A stretch of 5,574 bases of DNA from Candidatus Methanosuratincola sp. (GCA_029907755.1 JARYLH010000093.1:1-5574), one strand, 5' to 3'. Shown: positions 1 through 4,939, counted from the first letter of the stretch. A program made the numbers and translations. Notes: generated by a model not told the origin, from the sequence alone.

Positions 1-1
1 A

Positions 2-490
2 ATACTGAGTGGGGAGAGCGCGAGCCTTCTTTTCGCCCCCCTCGCCTTAGTGTCAACTTCAAGTTCCGCGCTCATTTACAGAGATAGAATTGCAAGAATT
101 CCCGGCTGGGCGACATCAGGCTTGATTTTGACGGTTATGATCGTTGTCTGGGGCTTCACCCAACAAGCACAAAATGCACCCTTTTTTGCGGTGCCGCATA
201 TTGCAGCCGCAGCAATGGCGTTTGGCCTGGGGGGCAAGCTCCACAAATTACTCAGGAGCAGCAAGATGGAACTCGCACTGGGTTTGTTTCTAGTCAGCTT
301 CATCTCTACAATGACCGGGAACATGCTGGGTAATTTGATATTTGTGGCAGTCTACAGCCCAAGCCCGTATTTTTTTGTCCCTATGCTTGCGATAACATTG
401 CCTGAGAGGCTGTTTATTTCACTGGCTTCGACAATCATTGGGGTGCCGCTCATAATCGCGGTTAGAAAGCTAACTAAGCACGGTCCTTGA
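2..490 (+). CDS. Polytopic integral membrane protein, 5' end outside the window
   Basis: The reading frame is open from base 2 to the TGA at 488-490. A GTG at 50 could start it (146 aa), but the codons before it are also open and read as a hydrophobic stretch (LLFAPLALVS) that continues smoothly into the protein, so I take the gene as 5'-truncated by the window. Hydrophobic segments, numbered from the GTG, lie at about 18-37, 44-61, 75-103 and 106-136. Positive residues cluster in the loops RDRIAR and KLHKLLRSSK and at the C-terminus (RKLTKH). The spacing of four or five short helices and the final PERLFISLASTIIGVPL segment vaguely recall S-components of ECF vitamin transporters, but no substrate-binding motif is visible and I do not assign a family. 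It ends 11 nt before the convergent 43-aa gene. Confidence 0.7.
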   Translation: MLSGESASLLFAPLALVSTSSSALIYRDRIARIPGWATSGLILTVMIVVWGFTQQAQNAPFFAVPHIAAAAMAFGLGGKLHKLLRSSKMELALGLFLVSFISTMTGNMLGNLIFVAVYSPSPYFFVPMLAITLPERLFISLASTIIGVPLIIAVRKLTKHGP

Positions 491-501
491 AAGAAGTGAG
501 C

Positions 502-633
502 TCAGATCTGTGGTTCGTAGTCCTCGGGTAACTCCCAAGCATTCTTCAGTTTTTTCGCTACTTTCTCACCTACTTTAGAGCGCTTGGAACTCTTTTTGAT
601 TCTGGGGATTCTCCTTCTCAGGACTAGAGCCAT
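502..633 (-). CDS. Small basic protein, 43 aa, unknown
   Basis: ATG at 633-631, stop TGA at 504-502. The product begins MALVLRRRIPRIKKSSKRSK and ends ELPEDYEPQI. The first 32 residues are very rich in Arg and Lys (15 basic residues), followed by an acidic tail with a Trp at position 34. This polarity suggests a nucleic-acid or ribosome-associated micro-protein, which is inference only. A TATA-like element at 664-673 sits about 33 nt upstream, giving a short leader. It is the only gene-like reading of the 491-721 interval. It lies downstream of tsr3 in the same direction but has its own promoter-like element. I do not recognise the family. Confidence 0.55.
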   Translation of the reverse strand: MALVLRRRIPRIKKSSKRSKVGEKVAKKLKNAWELPEDYEPQI

Positions 634-663
634 TTTGTGTCACATAATAGTTCGCTGTCGAAG

Positions 664-673
664 TATTTAATAC
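664..673 (-). promoter_or_regulatory. Putative BoxA/TATA for the 43-aa gene
   Basis: The - strand reads GTATTAAATA, about 33 nt upstream of the ATG at 633. With the usual archaeal TATA-to-start distance of about 26 nt, transcription would begin near 640-643, leaving a leader of under 10 nt. The element is palindromic (AGTATTTAATACT), so direction is set only by the downstream gene. Confidence 0.4.
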
Positions 674-721
674 TATTCCAAGGCATTAAACGAAATAAAA
701 ATCGACTATTGTCTATCTCCT

Positions 722-1249
722 CTATTCAGGGTTGGCTATCCCATAAAGCGACAGGTACTCTTTCTCGATTCTCCTGATATCTTCCTGGGAATTGGCCTTG
801 GAGTATAGGGAGAGGGGCTCGGCGTTCAGAGTAAAGAAAGTGGCACCCCATTTCACCTTCGATAGCAGTAAAGAAGAGTGCTCAGTGAAGCCCAATATGT
901 ATAGGGCAGCAGCCAGAGCCTCAAGAGTACTCAGTCGGTAAGGTACAGAGTAGTTTACAGGGTTGGCTGCCAGCAAGAACGGGAGCTTTCTTAGAGCCAA
1001 GCTATGCGGTATCCTTTCTGTTTGGAACTGGTTCCAAGAGCAGTCTATCGCTGCGAGAGCACCCCTGGAAGCAATTTCCTTGTCTATCGGCGAGAGCACG
1101 TTCTCGCAGAAAGGATACAGCAATAGGCTGGTTCGGGGGAGTTCGCGAACGTTGTATACGATTTCAGCAAGGCGGAACTTACCCAGTTTAAGCGCAGTAC
1201 ACTTTTTCACATCGCATTCGCGTTTATGGTAAATGTAAATCCTTGGCAA
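722..1249 (-). CDS. tsr3: SSU rRNA aminocarboxypropyltransferase Tsr3 (DUF367)
   Basis: Tsr3 transfers the 3-amino-3-carboxypropyl group of S-adenosylmethionine to a (pseudo)uridine in helix 31 of small-subunit rRNA, a late step in subunit maturation beside the P site. The 175-aa product shows the family signature along its length: KKCTALKL (15-22), LLLYPFCENVLSPIDKE (42-58), AIDCSW (67-72), LPFLLAANPVNY (89-100), YRLSTLEALAAALYILG (104-120) and KWGATFFTLN (133-142). Length is normal for compact archaeal members. The start is TTG at 1249-1247: it puts the conserved IYIYHKRECD-KKCT beginning at residue 4, and an in-frame stop (TGA at 1267-1265) excludes anything more than five codons longer. 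A TATA box centred 26 nt upstream suggests a leaderless mRNA. It diverges from the RAM-domain/tiaS operon. Identification rests on remembered family motifs and is strong. Confidence 0.93.
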   Translation of the reverse strand: MPRIYIYHKRECDVKKCTALKLGKFRLAEIVYNVRELPRTSLLLYPFCENVLSPIDKEIASRGALAAIDCSWNQFQTERIPHSLALRKLPFLLAANPVNYSVPYRLSTLEALAAALYILGFTEHSSLLLSKVKWGATFFTLNAEPLSLYSKANSQEDIRRIEKEYLSLYGIANPE

Positions 1250-1270
1250 AAACCGCGCCCCGCATCAGGA

Positions 1271-1279
1271 TTTAAAATA
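1271..1279. promoter_or_regulatory. TATA element between divergent tsr3 and RAM-domain gene
   Basis: The + strand reads TTTAAAATA and the - strand TATTTTAAA. Its centre is 26 nt from the TTG of tsr3, the distance expected for leaderless transcription. Toward the + strand it would give a leader of about 15 nt before the ATG at 1316. A second AT-rich element, CATATAAC at 1289-1296, lies closer to that ATG and could instead drive the RAM-domain gene from a nearly leaderless start. The whole divergent promoter region is only 66 nt (1250-1315). Confidence 0.5.
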
Positions 1280-1315
1280 CTTAAGTTGCATATAACATCA
1301 TTTGACCGTGGGAAA

Positions 1316-1552
1316 ATGATTGCCTTCATAATGATAAACACTTCTGCTGGGGCGGAGGAGGAAGTCTTTGACCAACTTTCTAAAATGGAAGGCATATTGG
1401 AAGCTCACTTGGTGTACGGCGTCTATGATATAATTGTCAAGGCGCAAATCCAAGAGACAAAGGATAAAGAGGACATCGTTGGAAGGATCCGCCAGCTTAA
1501 AAAAGTGCAGTCGACAATGACTCTAGTCGTCATAAAAGCCATTGAAAGGTAG
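1316..1552 (+). CDS. Stand-alone Lrp/AsnC ligand-binding (RAM) domain protein
   Basis: This 78-aa protein matches the C-terminal regulation-of-amino-acid-metabolism domain of Lrp/AsnC regulators, without the DNA-binding HTH. Visible hallmarks are an initial hydrophobic strand (AFIMINTSAG, 3-12), a helix with EEEVFDQLSKMEGI (14-27), the family's G-x-Y-D turn in VYGVYDIIVKA (33-43), and a final strand STMTLVVIKA (66-75). Such domains form dimers and higher oligomers that bind amino acids or similar small ligands at the interfaces; stand-alone versions may pair with full Lrp proteins. The ATG at 1316 is chosen because the open frame upstream (ATG at 1226) would run through the promoter and into tsr3, and residues before 1316 have no family resemblance. 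The stop lies 6 nt before tiaS, so the two are very likely co-transcribed. Confidence 0.87.
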   Translation: MIAFIMINTSAGAEEEVFDQLSKMEGILEAHLVYGVYDIIVKAQIQETKDKEDIVGRIRQLKKVQSTMTLVVIKAIER

Positions 1553-1558
1553 CATGAT

Positions 1559-2890
1559 ATGCCGATTTACCACCTAGGCATCGACGACACCGATTCTCTG
1601 AAGAGGGGTTGCACGACCTATGTCGGCGCCCTACTCGTAGAAAGGCTACTCCCGCAAGCTACCTTCCTTGATTTCCCCAACCTCATACGGCTGAACCCCA
1701 ACATCCCGTGGAAGTCTAGGGGAAACGCGGCAATCTGCCTAAGGATCTCGACCCCAATGGACTGCGATTATCTTCTGGAGTTGGCTGAGGAGGTCGTTGA
1801 GGAGAATAGGGACAGGCAAGACGAAAAAAACCAACCTGGAATAGCTCTCCTCGAAGGGGGCGTGCCCAAAAGCCTGAAGCTCTTCGGGAGGAGGGCGCTA
1901 TACGATGTTCTTTCCGTCGAGGACGCTACCAGCCTGGCGCGCGAGCTGGGCATATATTACAGGACTATCAAGGGCGGGAGGGGGCTGGTCGGGGCCCTGG
2001 CAGCGATAGGAAACACGCTCGAAGGTGACCACACATACGAATTGATAGTCTACAGGAAAAAAGAGACCTGGGACGGGCAGAGGCAGGTTGACCGAGAAAG
2101 CGTAGTTGAGATGGACCAAGGAACATACCCCTACACCTTCAACAACTTGGATTATGAGACAGGCAGGGTCCTGATCACGCCCCACGGATCCGACCCGATA
2201 CTCTTCGGGGTAAGGGGAGAGTACCCCTCCGTGCTCAGGCAAGCCCTGAAGATGCTGAAGTTCTCGGGAGGAGAGATGTGGGTCATCTACCGCTCCAACC
2301 AAGGAACCGATGCCCACCTAATAAACAACTCTGCGGTTGCTGAATTGAGACCCTACCAGGCAGCAGTGTTAGAAGGGAAATTGATGGGCACCCCCAAGGT
2401 GATCCGCGGCGGGCATGCGATAGCTGAGCTCGGCGATGCTACAGGTAGAATCGATATCGCGGCATACGAGAAGTCTGGAGAAATCCAGAAGGTTTTGAGG
2501 GAGCTCCTGCCAGGAGACCGCGTGCGAGCCTACGGCGGGGTTATCCCCCACGAGGGCCAACCAACAAGGTTGACGCTCAACTTGGAAAAACTCGAGGTCC
2601 TGGAGTTAATAACGGCTGTAGCCAGGAGCCCCCTTTGCGGAAAATGTAAGGTAAGGATGAAAGCCAAGGGCAGGAACAAGGGCTACAAATGCGAAAAATG
2701 CGGCCTAGAGGCGAAATATTCCATCATGGAAAGCCTGGACAGGAAGGCAAAAAAAGGTGTTTTTCTCCCGCCTTCTAGGTCAGTCCGGCATCTCACGAAG
2801 CCCCTGCAAAGGTACGGAATGGAAAAGAGCTGGGGCAGCGACTCAGTACACTCTTTTTTTGGCTTTATCGATGCCAAGGACTCTCCTTAG
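1559..2890 (+). CDS. tiaS: tRNA(Ile2) 2-agmatinylcytidine synthetase TiaS
   Basis: TiaS uses ATP to attach agmatine to C34 of the CAU anticodon of tRNA-Ile2, making agmatidine so that the tRNA reads AUA rather than AUG. It is the archaeal counterpart of bacterial TilS. The 443-aa product has all expected parts: the N-terminal kinase-like domain opening with GIDDTDS (7-13), NIPWKSRGNAAI (48-59), and TIKGGRGLVGALAAIG (136-151); the ferredoxin-like middle ending near YRSNQGTDAHL (244-254); an OB-fold at about 270-350; and a zinc ribbon with Cys360, Cys363, Cys378 and Cys381. The tail has FLPPSRSVRHLTKPLQRYG (402-420), also typical. Nothing essential seems missing. An AGGTAG 10 nt before the ATG may serve as ribosome binding site. 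It is second in an operon with the RAM-domain gene, and its last 48 bp overlap the convergent 92-aa gene. Confidence 0.96.
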   Translation: MPIYHLGIDDTDSLKRGCTTYVGALLVERLLPQATFLDFPNLIRLNPNIPWKSRGNAAICLRISTPMDCDYLLELAEEVVEENRDRQDEKNQPGIALLEGGVPKSLKLFGRRALYDVLSVEDATSLARELGIYYRTIKGGRGLVGALAAIGNTLEGDHTYELIVYRKKETWDGQRQVDRESVVEMDQGTYPYTFNNLDYETGRVLITPHGSDPILFGVRGEYPSVLRQALKMLKFSGGEMWVIYRSNQGTDAHLINNSAVAELRPYQAAVLEGKLMGTPKVIRGGHAIAELGDATGRIDIAAYEKSGEIQKVLRELLPGDRVRAYGGVIPHEGQPTRLTLNLEKLEVLELITAVARSPLCGKCKVRMKAKGRNKGYKCEKCGLEAKYSIMESLDRKAKKGVFLPPSRSVRHLTKPLQRYGMEKSWGSDSVHSFFGFIDAKDSP

Positions 2891-3121
2891 AAACCCAGGG
2901 TCGGAGTCTATTGGGGGCACGATCAGATCAGTATGCCTAAGTGCCTCAACAGGAGTCCCCCTTTCGACAACTAAAGAGTGCACCTCTACCAATTTTTTCT
3001 TGAATTCTTCATCAGTGCCCTCTTTCAATAGCCAGAACAGGGATTCTCCTGCCAGGATAATTTCGCCTTCCACGGGCTCAGTGACATCGTATTTGCCTTT
3101 ACCCGAGAGGAGGACGATCAT
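2843..3121 (-). CDS. Conserved-looking hypothetical protein, 92 aa
   Basis: ATG at 3121-3119, stop TGA at 2845-2843. The frame is open further upstream, but that extension would run through the tRNA gene, so the ATG preceded by GCGGAGA is chosen. The soluble protein begins with an alternating strand (MIVLLSGKGKYDV), then EGEIILAGESLFWLLKEG, a charged helix (DEEFKKKLVEVHSLV, 37-51), and ends with a proline/aspartate-rich turn VPPIDSDPGFLRR (68-80) and a basic tail KAKKRVY. I do not recognise the family. It starts 53 nt after the tRNA CCA end, on the same strand and with no obvious T-run between, so it may be read from the tRNA promoter or from a CTATAAG at 3156-3162. Its 3' 48 bp are antisense to the end of tiaS. 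Confidence 0.75.
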   Translation of the reverse strand: MIVLLSGKGKYDVTEPVEGEIILAGESLFWLLKEGTDEEFKKKLVEVHSLVVERGTPVEALRHTDLIVPPIDSDPGFLRRVLGIDKAKKRVY

Positions 3122-3174
3122 TCTCCGCACTAGGCAATAATTGAAGCGCCCAAGCTTATAGAAATTTCCTAATT

Positions 3175-3270
3175 TGGTAGCGGGGGGTGGATTTGAACCA
3201 CCGATCTCGGGGTTTCTCAACCGACGGGGCTTATGAGCCCCGCGGGATAACCTGGCTACCCCACCCCGCT
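3175..3270 (-). tRNA. Initiator tRNA-Met(CAU), intron-containing, CCA encoded
   Basis: Read on the - strand, the acceptor stem AGCGGGG (3270-3264) pairs with CCCCGCT (3185-3179), followed by discriminator A3178 and a genome-encoded CCA (3177-3175). The T arm is GGTGG-TTCAAAT-CCACC. The anticodon stem CGGGG (3242-3238) pairs with CCCCG (3212-3208) only after an 18-nt intron is removed; the loop then reads CTCATAA with anticodon CAT at 3235-3233. The A1:U72 pair and the run of three G:C pairs at the bottom of the anticodon stem are hallmarks of archaeal initiator tRNA, rather than elongator tRNA-Met or tRNA-Ile2. The mature tRNA is 75 nt plus CCA. A BRE/TATA (GAAAAGTTTATAAG) lies upstream. Confidence 0.93.
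3214..3231 (-). other. tRNA-Met intron (18 nt) with canonical bulge-helix-bulge
   Basis: The intron, AGCCCCGTCGGTTGAGAA, sits at the canonical site between tRNA positions 37 and 38. The splicing motif is complete. The outer helix is the anticodon stem, CGGGG (3242-3238) with CCCCG (3212-3208). Bulge 1 is TAA (3233-3231) and bulge 2 is AAA (3215-3213). Between them, the 4-bp central helix pairs CTCA (3237-3234) with TGAG (3219-3216). A 3-bp inner helix GCC/GGT closes a 5-nt loop. Cleavage after the second base of each bulge gives exactly 18 nt. This is the substrate form of the archaeal splicing endonuclease EndA; ends are ligated by RtcB. Confidence 0.9.
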
Positions 3271-3317
3271 ATTCGTTTTAAAAGGACCGCTTTCAGAAAA
3301 GAAAGCAATGGGATTAA

Positions 3318-3331
3318 CTTATAAACTTTTC
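3318..3331 (-). promoter_or_regulatory. BRE/TATA promoter of the initiator tRNA gene
   Basis: The - strand reads GAAAAGTTTATAAG: an A-rich BRE followed by TTTATAAG. The TATA centre is about 51 nt before tRNA base 1, so the primary transcript would carry a 5' leader of about 25 nt for RNase P. Because TTATAA is symmetric, it might also serve the + strand gene at 3408, with a leader near 60 nt, but the BRE favours the tRNA. Confidence 0.5.
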
Positions 3332-3407
3332 ATAACTACCCGGCAAACCGAAATTAGGGTCGACAGTTTGGAAAAGTGGAGAAAGTATCAAAGCTTTAGT
3401 GGTAAAA

Positions 3408-3737
3408 ATGCGCGCGCTTGACCATGTTAGAAAAGAAGGTAAGCTAATTCCCCTTTCAAAAGGTGGAGAGAGGTTTTTCCTGAAGGTATTCGAGCGTGAT
3501 TCAGGTTTCTCGGCTGATCTGTGGGTATTCGACACCTACCCTGGCGAAGGGTTCAAGGGGATCCCGATTAGGCTAGACCAACTGAGTGCAATGGCGCCGT
3601 CGTTTGGAAAACTGATCGCAGGCTACAGGCGAATGGGGTTCAAAGTGCTGCATCCATACCACAAGTACCCGAAATGGTTCAAGGACAACGACCTAGAGGA
3701 AAAGATCAGCACACTTTATCGCGAGGTGCAGGACTAA
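3408..3737 (+). CDS. Hypothetical protein, 109 aa, possibly PC4-like fold
   Basis: ATG at 3408 (a GTG three codons upstream at 3399 is an alternative, adding MVK), stop TAA at 3735-3737. The protein starts with a basic segment (MRALDHVRKEGK), then two likely strands, RFFLKVFER and ADLWVFDTY, a loop rich in Gly/Pro, the segment FKGIPIRLDQLSAMAPSFGKLI, and a basic aromatic C-terminal part (KVLHPYHKYPKWFKDND). Strand pairs followed by K-G-I-x-hydrophobic and a helix recall the single-stranded-DNA-binding PC4 coactivator fold, but this is a shape argument with no diagnostic residue. Neither start has a convincing Shine-Dalgarno. It is flanked by the divergent tRNA gene and the convergent 49-aa gene. 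Coding reality is likely; function is unknown. Confidence 0.7.
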   Translation: MRALDHVRKEGKLIPLSKGGERFFLKVFERDSGFSADLWVFDTYPGEGFKGIPIRLDQLSAMAPSFGKLIAGYRRMGFKVLHPYHKYPKWFKDNDLEEKISTLYREVQD

Positions 3738-3749
3738 AAAGCAGCAGGT

Positions 3750-3899
3750 TTAATGCTTCGGATTCCTGGCTTCTAACAGGTCTGACAAACCCTTAATCAA
3801 TTCCTCGAACGCATTCGCTTCAATCTTTTCCAAGCTCATCCCTAATAAGCCGATTTTAGCAAGAACCTTGGCTGGACTGGGAGGAGTGCATTTGATCAA
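3750..3899 (-). CDS. Small protein, 49 aa, TTG start, unknown
   Basis: TTG at 3899-3897, stop TAA at 3752-3750. The start is set by a strong Shine-Dalgarno, GAGGAG at 3911-3906, with a 6-nt spacer; the frame is closed only four codons further upstream. The product begins MIKCTPPSPAKVLAKIGLLG and continues as an amphipathic, Glu/Leu-rich helical segment (LEKIEANAFEELIKGLSDLLEA) ending NPKH. It looks like two short helices, with no membrane segment and only one Cys. A TATA-like CTTTTTAAC at 3940-3932 lies about 37 nt upstream of the start. The family is not recognised. It fills most of the 3738-4023 gap between two + strand genes, ending 12 nt from the preceding gene's stop. Confidence 0.6.
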   Translation of the reverse strand: MIKCTPPSPAKVLAKIGLLGMSLEKIEANAFEELIKGLSDLLEARNPKH

Positions 3900-3905
3900 T
3901 GGAAG

Positions 3906-3911
3906 CTCCTC
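3906..3911 (-). promoter_or_regulatory. Shine-Dalgarno GAGGAG deciding the TTG start of the 49-aa gene
   Basis: The - strand GAGGAG is complementary to the pyrimidine-rich 3' end typical of archaeal 16S rRNA and lies 6 nt before the TTG at 3899. It is the clearest ribosome binding site in the window and the main support for translating this small frame. Confidence 0.6.
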
Positions 3912-3992
3912 AATTTAATTTCTGTTGTTTCGTTAAAAAGCTTTAACAGTAGATCGCAATCCGTTCAAGCGTGCAAAAACCTGGGCGACAGA

Positions 3993-4001
3993 TATTTTAT
4001 A
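3993..4001 (+). promoter_or_regulatory. TATA box of the CxxC thioredoxin-fold gene
   Basis: TATTTTATA is centred 27 nt before the ATG at 4024, the spacing expected when transcription starts at or within a base or two of the start codon. No Shine-Dalgarno is present, consistent with a leaderless mRNA. Confidence 0.6.
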
Positions 4002-4023
4002 GGAAATACGGAATACTTCTATT

Positions 4024-4290
4024 ATGAAACTTGAACTCTTCACCAGCCAGACCTGCACGAACTGCAGGACGCTGAAGAGACACCTTAAGGAAATCCTTGA
4101 CGAGATCGGAGAGGATTACGACATGGTCGTCTCAGAGAAAAGCATCGAGGACGGCGAGGTCATGGCTGAGCTGCTGATGCTCAACGTCGACTCGGTACCA
4201 TTAATCCGGATCGAGGGAAAGCTATTCGGGTGGGACAGGACCAGGGACAAGACAAGCTTGAAGAAGATACTAACGGAACACAAAAAATGA
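4024..4290 (+). CDS. Small glutaredoxin/thioredoxin-fold protein with CxxC
   Basis: This 88-aa protein has a compact thioredoxin fold: strand KLELFTS (2-8), active site C-T-N-C at residues 11-14 at the start of a helix (RTLKRHLKEILDEIG), a second strand DMVVSEKS, a helix, and the cis-proline of VDSVPLIRIEGK at Pro59, which packs against the active site. Length and the SVP-hydrophobic strand fit archaeal glutaredoxin-like or small thioredoxin-like proteins that exchange thiols with partner proteins. The second active-site Cys means dithiol chemistry is possible. There is no signal peptide, so it is cytosolic. The mRNA looks leaderless. It is monocistronic, ending 18 nt before the stop of the convergent frameshifted gene. 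The partner enzyme cannot be told from the context. Confidence 0.88.
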   Translation: MKLELFTSQTCTNCRTLKRHLKEILDEIGEDYDMVVSEKSIEDGEVMAELLMLNVDSVPLIRIEGKLFGWDRTRDKTSLKKILTEHKK

Positions 4291-4308
4291 GTTTTGATTA
4301 CTACAGCA

Positions 4309-4880
4309 TTATACCATCGCCAGGGCGCTGATGATGCGACCTATCAGCAAGTCCACCTTCCTAAAACTATCCCTCAATTTTTCAAGGTCCTTTGTGTAGT
4401 AGTAATCCCCTTCGTCGTTGACTAAGAAGTCGCCACCCTTGTAGGTAACCATAGTCTCGACAAACTTCAGAACCTCGCATATCAGTAAGTGTGCGGAAAG
4501 CGGCGCGAATTGGGTCTTCACGAAGGTGTATGGCAGCTGCCAGACTCCTTCGCCACCAGCTCGTAGAAGGTAACCTCGAAGGATTCGCAGGCAGGGTGTA
4601 CGTTGGCCAGAATGCCCCTTTTCTTTGTCGGTGTGCGTGGCTCCTTCGAGTTTGGTCTGAACGTATAGACAAACGAACCCTTCTGAACCCAAGACGGCAC
4701 AGGCTTGAGGTTAACCAGCGACTTCGCCCTCTTAAAGTCCTCATCCGACTCGAAGCCGTTTAAGATTTTCAAATCACTCACGTTGTTTTCTCTGAGCACG
4801 TCCTCGACTTGGACCAGTATCTTCGAAATGTACTCCTCGGTGCAGCAAACCACGCCCCTGTAGTGAATGGTGACACCCAT
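4309..4880 (-). pseudogene. Conserved unknown protein gene split by a -1 frameshift
   Basis: Two overlapping - strand frames make one protein of about 190 aa. Frame one starts at ATG 4880 (MGVTIHYRGVVCC) and stays convincing to about 4550, passing KKRGILANVHPACESFEV. Frame two is convincing from about 4548 (GVWQLPYTFVKTQFAP) through NDEGDYYYTKDLEKLRDSF to the TAA at 4311-4309. The span of 572 nt is one base short of a whole number of codons, so a single missing base between about 4546 and 4550 explains it. I recall a family of unknown function beginning V-T-I-H-Y-x-G and ending with K-T-Q-F-A-P and N/V-D-E-G-x-Y; both halves being present supports one ancestral gene. It may be a recent pseudogene, a sequencing error, or a recoded gene. 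The upstream in-frame region to 4952 lacks family resemblance and overlaps the promoter. Confidence 0.75.
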
Positions 4881-4908
4881 TCTGAATCTTCCCCAATAAT
4901 AGACGGGC

Positions 4909-4919
4909 TTTTTAAAAAC
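4909..4919 (-). promoter_or_regulatory. TATA element upstream of the frameshifted gene
   Basis: The - strand reads GTTTTTAAAAA about 34 nt before the ATG at 4880, followed by GGGGAAGATTCAGA. It implies a leader of roughly 8 nt. Retention of a good promoter suggests that, if the gene is dead, it died recently. Confidence 0.45.
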
Positions 4920-4939
4920 AGATGTGTGTTTGTGAAAGG

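Noticed and set aside
963..1232. Open + strand frame of 89 aa
   Set aside because: It is fully antisense to tsr3, which has clear family motifs, and shows no protein-like features.
1226..1315. ATG at 1226 as start of the RAM-domain protein
   Set aside because: It would overlap tsr3 and translate the promoter; the family resemblance begins at the ATG at 1316.
1898..2317. Open - strand frame of 139 aa inside tiaS
   Set aside because: It is a shadow of the tiaS coding frame, with no start signals or recognisable motifs.
2757..3140. Open + strand frame of 127 aa
   Set aside because: It lies antisense to the 92-aa gene and out of frame with tiaS, and is Ser/Thr/Arg-rich with no motif.
3122..3220. 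N-terminal extension of the 92-aa gene (to ATG 3220)
   Set aside because: It runs through the 3' half of the tRNA gene; residues such as NPEIGGSNPPPA are the familiar translation of a tRNA T-arm, not protein.
3175..3270. Identity as tRNA-Ile2(CAU), the TiaS substrate
   Set aside because: The A1:U72 pair and consecutive G:C pairs in the anticodon stem mark it as initiator tRNA-Met, despite tiaS being nearby.
4491..4763. Open frames on the + strand (90 aa) and a third - frame (4382-4744)
   Set aside because: Both are Arg-rich shadows of the frameshifted gene; the other two - frames carry the conserved sequence.
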